Assembly: GCA_028713595.1 (NCBI GenBank)
Contig: JAQTNZ010000025.1
Span: 1 to 13,528, forward strand
Length of the DNA: 13,528 bases
Origin: Methylovulum sp.
GTDB taxonomy: Bacteria > Pseudomonadota > Gammaproteobacteria > Methylococcales > Methylomonadaceae
Reading direction: 5' to 3'
Part shown: one piece after another, positions 5,542-10,579 of the stretch
Layout of the letters: the number at the start of each line of letters is the position of its first letter
Numbering within the stretch: the stretch's first letter is position 1
The notes under the pieces: generated by a model
Seen by the model: only the letters and a program-made list of their open reading frames with translations
What the model was told of the DNA's origin: nothing
Database searches by the model: none
Translations under genes and position numbers: made by a program

Positions 5542-5670
5542 ATGGCCGAAGGCCAACTGGAACAAAAGGCTCTAGGCTGGCTGGCGGATGTCGGTTATAG
5601 CACCGTTTATGCCCTACGATATGCGAAAGACCAGACCGCCGATGTTGATGGTGGCGGCTGCGACCAATGA
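5542..5670 (+). pseudogene. N-terminal fragment of a type I restriction enzyme HsdR subunit
   Basis: MAEGQLEQKALGWLADVGYS with the following TVYALRYAKDQT matches, from memory, the start of HsdR proteins ('..LEQ.AL.WL...GY....GPDIA.D'), which in full are about 1000 residues and carry nuclease and helicase domains. Only 42 codons remain before TGA 5668-5670, and no nuclease or helicase motifs follow. The frame begins six bases after the higA stop. It is a scar of a lost type I restriction locus, or a piece carried with the toxin-antitoxin module. The call rests on a short match. Confidence 0.45.
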
Positions 5671-5974
5671 CGGCTAGTTGCAAAGGCCTTACCGCGCTGT
5701 AGGGCTAATAACTCGCGGGGGGGCAAGCGGGATCTACCGTCTGGTATTTGTGTTTGCTCCAGCAAGCACACTGATAGACGAGCTTGAGCTATTGCTTGAC
5801 GGGGCATAAACCCCAATGGATGTTAAAAGCAGGGAATGAGAGGCGAAACAGATGCGCCTTTAATGGCGTTAAAATCAGCAATGGATACGGATAAGGGATT
5901 ATAGAGGTAGCGGACTTTAGCCCCCATAACATTCAAATGCTATCACGAAAACGCTATTTTTAGCTTTTACTGCA
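5671..5974. other. Non-coding or decayed region
   Basis: No credible gene is visible. The stretch contains a G7 run (5717-5723 region) and a small GGGGCATAAACCCC hairpin (about 5801-5814) without a U-run. It lies between the HsdR fragment and the tRNA remnant and probably consists of degraded accessory sequence. Confidence 0.4.
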
Positions 5975-5995
5975 AATGGGATTTTATAACCCATT
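5975..5995 (-). terminator. Hairpin just beyond the tRNA 3' end
   Basis: AATGGG (5975-5980) and CCCATT (5990-5995) form a 6-bp stem with a 9-base loop immediately downstream of the tRNA CCA on the minus strand. It may be the original tRNA terminator, although the following U content is poor. Confidence 0.3.
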
Positions 5996-6003
5996 GATTT
6001 AAT

Positions 6004-6048
6004 TGGTCGGGACGACAGGATTTGAACCTGCTACCACTTGTCCCCCAG
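6004..6048 (-). other. 3' half of tRNA-Pro(GGG): probable attachment site of an integrative element
   Basis: On the minus strand 45 bases read as a tRNA from the anticodon loop to CCA: loop CTGGGGG (anticodon GGG, proline), 3' anticodon-stem strand ACAAG, variable loop TGGTA, T arm GCAGG-TTCAAAT-CCTGT, 3' acceptor strand CGTCCCG, discriminator A, CCA. The 5' half is absent: sequence at 6049 onward is AT-rich and does not pair. Orphan tRNA 3' ends of this size are left by integrases that target tRNA genes. With this orientation the element should lie on the 5' side, that is, to the right of 6048. Confidence 0.75.
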
Positions 6049-6086
6049 ATAAGATTATTATATTTAACCATTCTAAAATCAATAAC

Positions 6087-6108
6087 TTGCAATGCTTGCA
6101 ACTTGCAA
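6087..6108 (+). repeat. Three closely spaced TTGCAA repeats
   Basis: TTGCAA occurs at 6087-6092, 6096-6101 and 6103-6108, spaced by 3 and 1 bases, just inside the presumed island end. Spacing and proximity to the att site suggest a protein-binding cluster, such as arm sites, but this is conjecture. Confidence 0.3.
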
Positions 6109-6134
6109 AACAGCATCAATCATATCATAAACCG

Positions 6135-6179
6135 TGTCACTGCAATGCTGGCATAGTGACAAATCCGTTACACTATAAT
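6135..6179 (+). promoter_or_regulatory. Candidate operator and promoter for the gene at 6207
   Basis: TGTCACT (6135-6141) and AGTGACA (6155-6161) form a perfect 7-bp dyad with a 13-base spacer. TATAAT (6174-6179) is a perfect -10 box; the -35 is not obvious. The dyad sits where the -35 region would be, as expected for a regulated promoter. Confidence 0.4.
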
Positions 6180-6206
6180 TTGCCGCGCCATCAGGGTAAT
6201 TACAGC

Positions 6207-6491
6207 ATGACTAATAAAAAAATAGTCCGGCTAGGCGCTGTCCAACATCCGACACAAGAATTGCCAAGCCCAATAAAACGCCCATGCCATTACGGCTTGG
6301 AAAGCGCAGTCATGGATATGGAAACGCAAATTGGCAGTGTCGAAGCCTACAACCAATTGTGCCTTGCGGCGCGGCAATTGAAACGCAAAATAGATTCCGG
6401 GCAAGGAAAGCGGCAAGCAGAAATGTATGCCACCGACCCGAACTGCATTTATCCTGTTGGACATAAGCCAAAACAAAAAAAACCAACTTAG
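6207..6491 (+). CDS. Hypothetical protein, 94 residues
   Basis: I do not recognise a family. The frame from ATG 6207 gives a basic, soluble protein with an N-terminal MTNKKIVRLGAV, a central region HYGLESAVMDMETQIGSVEA followed by YNQLCLAARQLKRKIDSGQG that should be mostly helical, and a Lys/Pro-rich tail (VGHKPKQKKPT). The longer frame reaching back to 6003 is rejected because its first part is the antisense of the tRNA remnant. The start at 6207 has AGGG eleven bases upstream and lies 27 bases after a perfect TATAAT and a dyad, supporting real expression. It stands alone at the presumed island boundary. A regulator or recombination directionality role is conceivable but has no direct motif support. 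Confidence 0.5.
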   Translation: MTNKKIVRLGAVQHPTQELPSPIKRPCHYGLESAVMDMETQIGSVEAYNQLCLAARQLKRKIDSGQGKRQAEMYATDPNCIYPVGHKPKQKKPT

Positions 6492-6510
6492 GAATAATTT
6501 AGGAATAATT
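6489..6510 (+). repeat. 11-bp tandem duplication at a stop codon
   Basis: TAGGAATAATT is repeated head to tail at 6489-6499 and 6500-6510. The first copy supplies the TAG stop of the 94-residue gene. It looks like a simple slippage duplication. Confidence 0.5.
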
Positions 6511-6613
6511 TGTACCGCTTTTTGTAAAAACAAATGCACAAAATGGATTAATATGGCCATTAATGCTTTGGTTCTGGCAAACCATCGTTATCCGCACCCT
6601 GTCCGTACAAATT

Positions 6614-7688
6614 ATGAGAATCCTCTTCGCAACCACCAACCCCTATCCGCCGCAAACCGCTGGCGGCTCCGAATCGTCAACCCATGACCTGTGCCTGTCG
6701 CTTATCGGGCGCGGCATCGAATGCGCGGTGTTGGCCGACCAGGCCGACACCGCACCGGATGGCTATCGTGCCGATTACGGTATGGGCTATCCGGTTTACC
6801 GTGGGCGTGACCCGGCCAAGGGCGTTAAGCCCGTCTATGACCTGTTCGGCGCGGATGTGGTGGTCATCCAGGCCGGAAAGCCGCTGTTGCTTATTGGCGA
6901 ATGTTTGCGCCACGGCATCAGGGCCGTGGTTTACATCCGCAACATCGAGTTCCATTGGCATGGCGGCGGCGAATATGTGGCTCATCCGCTGCTGAGCTAC
7001 GTCGCCAACTCGCGGTTTACTGCGGACACCTTCAAGAAAGCCTTTGGCATCGCCGCCAAGGTGATACCGCCGTTGGTCAGGACGGAACGCCATATCCCGG
7101 AACGCCATGCCACGCCCGACAAGCAGAAGGTGGTGTTCGTGTGTCCGCACCCGCTTAAGGGCGTGGAAATCGCCCTTAAGCTGGCGGAACTGAACCCCGA
7201 CATCCCGTTTTTGTTTGTCGAGTCCTGGCCCATGGTCAAGGGGGTCAGCGACAAATACCCGTCACTGGCCGCCAAACTCCCCAACATTGAATGGCTGCCC
7301 AGACAACTGGATATGAAACCCATTTACGCACAGGCGCGGGTCATGCTTGTTCCATCGCTCTGGCAAGAGGCGTGGGGGGAGGGTAGTGACCGAATCGCAG
7401 GCCAGCGGCATACCGGCCCTGGCCAGCAACCGTGGCGGCTTGCCCGAATCGGTGGGCTATGGCGGGGTGCTGCTTGACCCGGACAGGGACATTGCGGATT
7501 GGGATGGTTGGCTGAAAAGGCTTTGGCTGGATGACGTGTTTCATGGGCAGTGTGGACGGTACGCCTTTTTGCATTCACGCCGTGAGGCCATCCGGCCTGA
7601 GTTTCTGACGGATGAGTTTGTTGGGGTTTTGGACGGGGTGGTGGATAAGCCTATTGCCCGAAAAAAGACCTTGGCCACGGCAATATGA
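6614..7688 (+). pseudogene. GT4-type glycosyltransferase, split by a +1 frameshift
   Basis: Glycosyltransferase group 1 enzymes transfer sugars from nucleotide-sugars in polysaccharide or lipid glycosylation. MRILFATTNPYPPQTAGGSE is a typical GT-B start with the Gly-rich turn. ATG 6614 fits this better than ATG 6563, which adds an unrelated 17-residue lead. VVFVCPHPLKGVEIALKLAE begins the C-terminal Rossmann half. The donor-site EX7E motif should read EAWGRVVTE, but a G6 run at 7374-7379 (G5 expected) shifts the frame exactly inside it, so the first frame runs on to a stop at 7477. The second frame then continues TESQASGIPALASNRGGLPE ...and ends at TGA 7686-7688. Corrected length is about 358 residues, normal for the family. 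It is a pseudogene unless the extra G is a sequencing error. Confidence 0.8.
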
Positions 7689-7803
7689 TTAAGGGTTAAG
7701 GCCTTTGGGCGCACTCCCATTTGACATCTGGGGCGCGTTTGCGGGATAGCGTTGCGGCCACCTACGTTTCGACTTATGTAAAGCTTAGTATTTAGGTTTA
7801 AGT

Positions 7804-7834
7804 TATAATACCAACAGACTGATAATCTGTAGGG
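7804..7834 (+). promoter_or_regulatory. Promoter, leader dyad and ribosome binding site of the TIR operon
   Basis: TATAAT at 7804-7809 is a perfect -10 with no good -35, hinting at an activator. ACAGA (7814-7818) and TCTGT (7826-7830) form a small dyad near the expected transcript start. AGGG at 7831-7834 is nine bases before ATG 7844, which supports that start over the downstream TTG 7935. Confidence 0.45.
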
Positions 7835-7843
7835 TATCTGTAA

Positions 7844-9590
7844 ATGACTTCTGAAACCAACGTAAAACGTTTTCGTATCGCCTTTTCCTTCGCCGGAGAA
7901 AAACGGGGGGTTTGTCGAAGCCACTGCGCAGATTTTGGCGCAGCGGTTTGGCGAAGAGAAGATTTTGTACGACAAATTTCATGAAGCGGAATTTGCTGAT
8001 GCTGATCTGGCTTTCAATTTGCCCTCACTGTACAAAAATGACACCGACTTAATTGTTGCCATATTTTGTCCCGACTATGAAAAAAAACAATGGTGCGGTT
8101 TGGAATGGCGGGCCATCTTTTCAATGATTAAAGAAGGCCAGTCAAAAAAAATTCTGCTCAGCCATTTTGAGCTGGTGGACGGCAAAGGATTGTTTGGGCT
8201 GGCCGGTTTTATCGACTTGGATGAAAAAAAACCCGAACAATTGGCCGCCCTGATTATCCAGCGTCTCGCGATTAATGAAGGCAAGCCCAAAAATCATTAT
8301 GCCAACGTCGATGCCAACGAGGCATCCCAGGCAAGGCGTGCTGTCAACCAAGTTGATGTGCACCATAAAAACTTGGCGGCAAGGTTGTTAAAGGATGCAC
8401 CACTTTTTTTCCAAGCTTTGCAAGATGACTTCGCAAGCGAGTATCCGCATGAAAGCGTTCCAGCGTCCGTAAACGAAATGGTGGATTATTTTGCTGTTTG
8501 CCTACCGGAGCAGGTTCAAGACTTATTTTTCATAGTACGCCGCTCCTTGGAGGCGACAAAAAAAACCGATCTTGAGATAGCTGACAGGACAAAAACCTGC
8601 GCAGCAGCATGTGCACTATACTGTCTTGCGGCAATTCGTTTAGTAGATAAAACCGCAAATGAGCAGGGCGGTCATATCTTACAGGTTCCCCGTAGCGAAA
8701 GCGTGATTTGCGCTATTATCGCCACTGCGTTGTTTGGCGGGCAATTGCGTTTGCCGCTACTTGAAACCCACTTGCCTAGACCGGAGTTTGTCTTCGATAT
8801 TCGGGTCGGGGCAACCGGCGACCACTTTCAAGTAGGTTTTGAGCGCGCGCTCTATACAGTGCTGTTTGAGAATAGCCAACAAGCCTATCTTAGTGCGTTG
8901 GATACCCTGCCTTTGACGCATGACGAAAGTAAAGCGCTGGCAGCACGTCTTCGGACAATAAAAAACGTTAAAAGGGAATGCCTGGCTTTGATTGTTCATG
9001 GCTACGCTAATCAGGATTCCGTTAGACCCATCACCGACAAGCATCAAATTCCAGTAATGTTTCCTTCTACCGAAGCGGCTACCATCATTCTGGGTATGGA
9101 AGTTAGCGACTTGTTGCAAGAAATCCGCGAATTTTGGCAAGAACTAAATCAATTCCATCAACCGAACAACGACTCTTCAATTAAACCAGGAACCGAAACC
9201 ATGACTAACCCAGGTATCAACATAAATGCTTCGGGCGGCACCGTCGTTTTTAGTACGGGGGCGCATTCTGCCGCACAGGCGGGTACAAATAACACCGCAA
9301 ACACCGGTCAACAGCAATTGGCCGATTTTGCACCGTTGACGACCAAGTTGAATGAGCTGCAAGCCGCCATTGCCGAATTGTCCTCTGTTAAAGCCAAGGA
9401 CACCTTCACCAGCCATCTTCAGACCGTGCAAAGCGAAATTGCCGACAAAGACAAACCGGATGTTGGTATCGTCAAAAAATATCTGGAAGCCATCAAACAG
9501 GGTAGTGAAGTCATCGAAGGCGGAGAAAAAATTGTTGAACTATGCAGTAAGGCATTGCCGCTATTGTCAGTAATTTCTTCAGTTTTCTAA
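7844..9590 (+). CDS. TIR-domain effector-type protein with 5' frameshift and helical C-terminal module
   Basis: The TIR domain covers residues about 9-125 of the corrected protein. The ATG 7844 frame reads RFRIAFSFAGEKR, then a G6 run (7905-7910, G5 expected) shifts the frame. The other frame continues FVEATAQILAQRFGEEKILY and YDKFHEAEF, the normal TIR sequence. WCGLEW carries the glutamate (codon 8103-8105, E87) at the usual catalytic site of NAD-cleaving TIR domains. Uncorrected, ATG 7844 gives 46 residues; only a TTG at 7935 would make the rest, lacking the first strand and BB-region start. Residues about 155-450 are a soluble domain I do not recognise. The end has a Gly/Asn-rich linker (INASGGTVVFSTG...GTNNTANTG) and a helical bundle ending KALPLLSVISSVF, plausibly a partner-docking module. 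It leads an operon with a MoxR ATPase 18 bases downstream. Confidence 0.8.
9188..9590 (+). other. Possible internal translation start giving a 129-residue C-terminal form
   Basis: Within the TIR protein gene, AGGA (9188-9191) precedes an in-frame ATG at 9201 by nine bases. A product from there would contain exactly the Gly/Asn-rich segment and the helical tail. The clean module boundary suggests either a past fusion of a separate small gene or an alternative short product. Confidence 0.35.
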
Positions 9591-9608
9591 ACTCGATACC
9601 CACCCTGC

Positions 9609-10577
9609 ATGAATGCCGCAAACCCGTTTATCGACTTAAAAGCAGAGAAAACTGAGATATTAACGCAATGCAACCGATTTCCCACCGCCGGTCATTACTG
9701 GAGCCAGCCGGAAATCGATGCGCTGATTTTTGCCTTTGCCGCCCGCCGGCCCTTGTTAGTTCGCGGTGAGGCGGGTAGCGGTAAAAGCCAGATTGCCCGG
9801 GCTGCGGCAAAGCACCTGAAAGCAGACTGCCCCTTGGTTGAAGTCATACACCCGCGCTTTGAAGCGCTGGATTTACTGTACCGTGTCGATGTCGTTGAGC
9901 GTTTGGCGGATGCGCAAATCCAAAAATTGGACGAAACGAATAAACGGTACGTCAAGCGCGGACGGATCTGGCAAGCGCTGGATAATATGCGCGGCGACCA
10001 ACATCATATTCCGGTGCTGCTGATCGACGAAATAGACAAGGCCGACGCTGACCTGCCCAACGCCTTGTTGGATGTGTTGGGCAACCGCAGTTTTGACGTG
10101 CCGCCACTGAATAATTGTACCATCTGCGCACCCGACCACCGCTGGCCGCTCATCATTATCACCACCAACGAAGAACGCGAATTGCCGCCTGCGTTTATTC
10201 GTCGCTGTGCCGTGCTCAACCTCAACCCACCCAAAGACGACAAGCCATTTATAGAGTGGTTGATCCAGCGTGGCCGTGTACACCAACATCTGGCTATTGA
10301 AGACAGCGCCCGCCAAGCCGCCGCCGAGCAAGTGTTGGATGACCGCAAAACCGCGCAAAGCGCCGGGTATCCCAAAGTGGGCTTGGCCGAATATATCGAC
10401 TTGCTCGCCGCGCTGCATGAATTGACACAGGCAATAAAAGACGAAGAAGAACGCAAACAAAGCCAGCTCGGCTGGCTGCAACAACTCAGCGCCTACGCCC
10501 TAGTGAAACATGCCGAGCAGGATCAGGCCCGCCTTCCCGTTACACCCTCAAATCCTAGCTCACCAGAGGCGGACTAG
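9609..10577 (+). CDS. MoxR-type AAA+ ATPase
   Basis: MoxR-family AAA+ ATPases act as ATP-driven chaperones, often with vWA-domain partners. The 322-residue product has Walker A GEAGSGKS (53-60), Walker B VLLIDE (136-141), sensor 1 TTNEE around N187, and an arginine-finger pair in PPAFIRRC (R198, R199). Upstream, SQPEIDALIFAFAARRPLLV is the usual lead into the P-loop. The C-terminal part (about 205-300) is the helical lid, ending in a Pro/Ser-rich tail. All catalytic residues seem present. It starts 18 bases after the TIR gene and ends two bases before the next start, so the three genes should form one operon. In known conflict loci such ATPases couple a recognition protein to an effector; that role here is inferred from context. 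Confidence 0.85.
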   Translation: MNAANPFIDLKAEKTEILTQCNRFPTAGHYWSQPEIDALIFAFAARRPLLVRGEAGSGKSQIARAAAKHLKADCPLVEVIHPRFEALDLLYRVDVVERLADAQIQKLDETNKRYVKRGRIWQALDNMRGDQHHIPVLLIDEIDKADADLPNALLDVLGNRSFDVPPLNNCTICAPDHRWPLIIITTNEERELPPAFIRRCAVLNLNPPKDDKPFIEWLIQRGRVHQHLAIEDSARQAAAEQVLDDRKTAQSAGYPKVGLAEYIDLLAALHELTQAIKDEEERKQSQLGWLQQLSAYALVKHAEQDQARLPVTPSNPSSPEAD

Positions 10578-10579
10578 GC

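Noticed and set aside
6003..6206. N-terminal extension of the 6207 gene starting MVGTTGFEPATTCPP
   Set aside because: This is the antisense reading of the tRNA 3' end, a well-known false protein pattern.
7347..7688. Separate gene beginning at TTG 7347
   Set aside because: It is the second half of the glycosyltransferase after the G6 frameshift, not an independent gene.
7541..7975. 144-codon minus-strand frame
   Set aside because: It spans the glycosyltransferase end, the TIR promoter and the TIR start; no domain was recognised.
9873..10484. 203-codon minus-strand frame
   Set aside because: It lies opposite the MoxR ATPase, whose motifs are complete on the plus strand.
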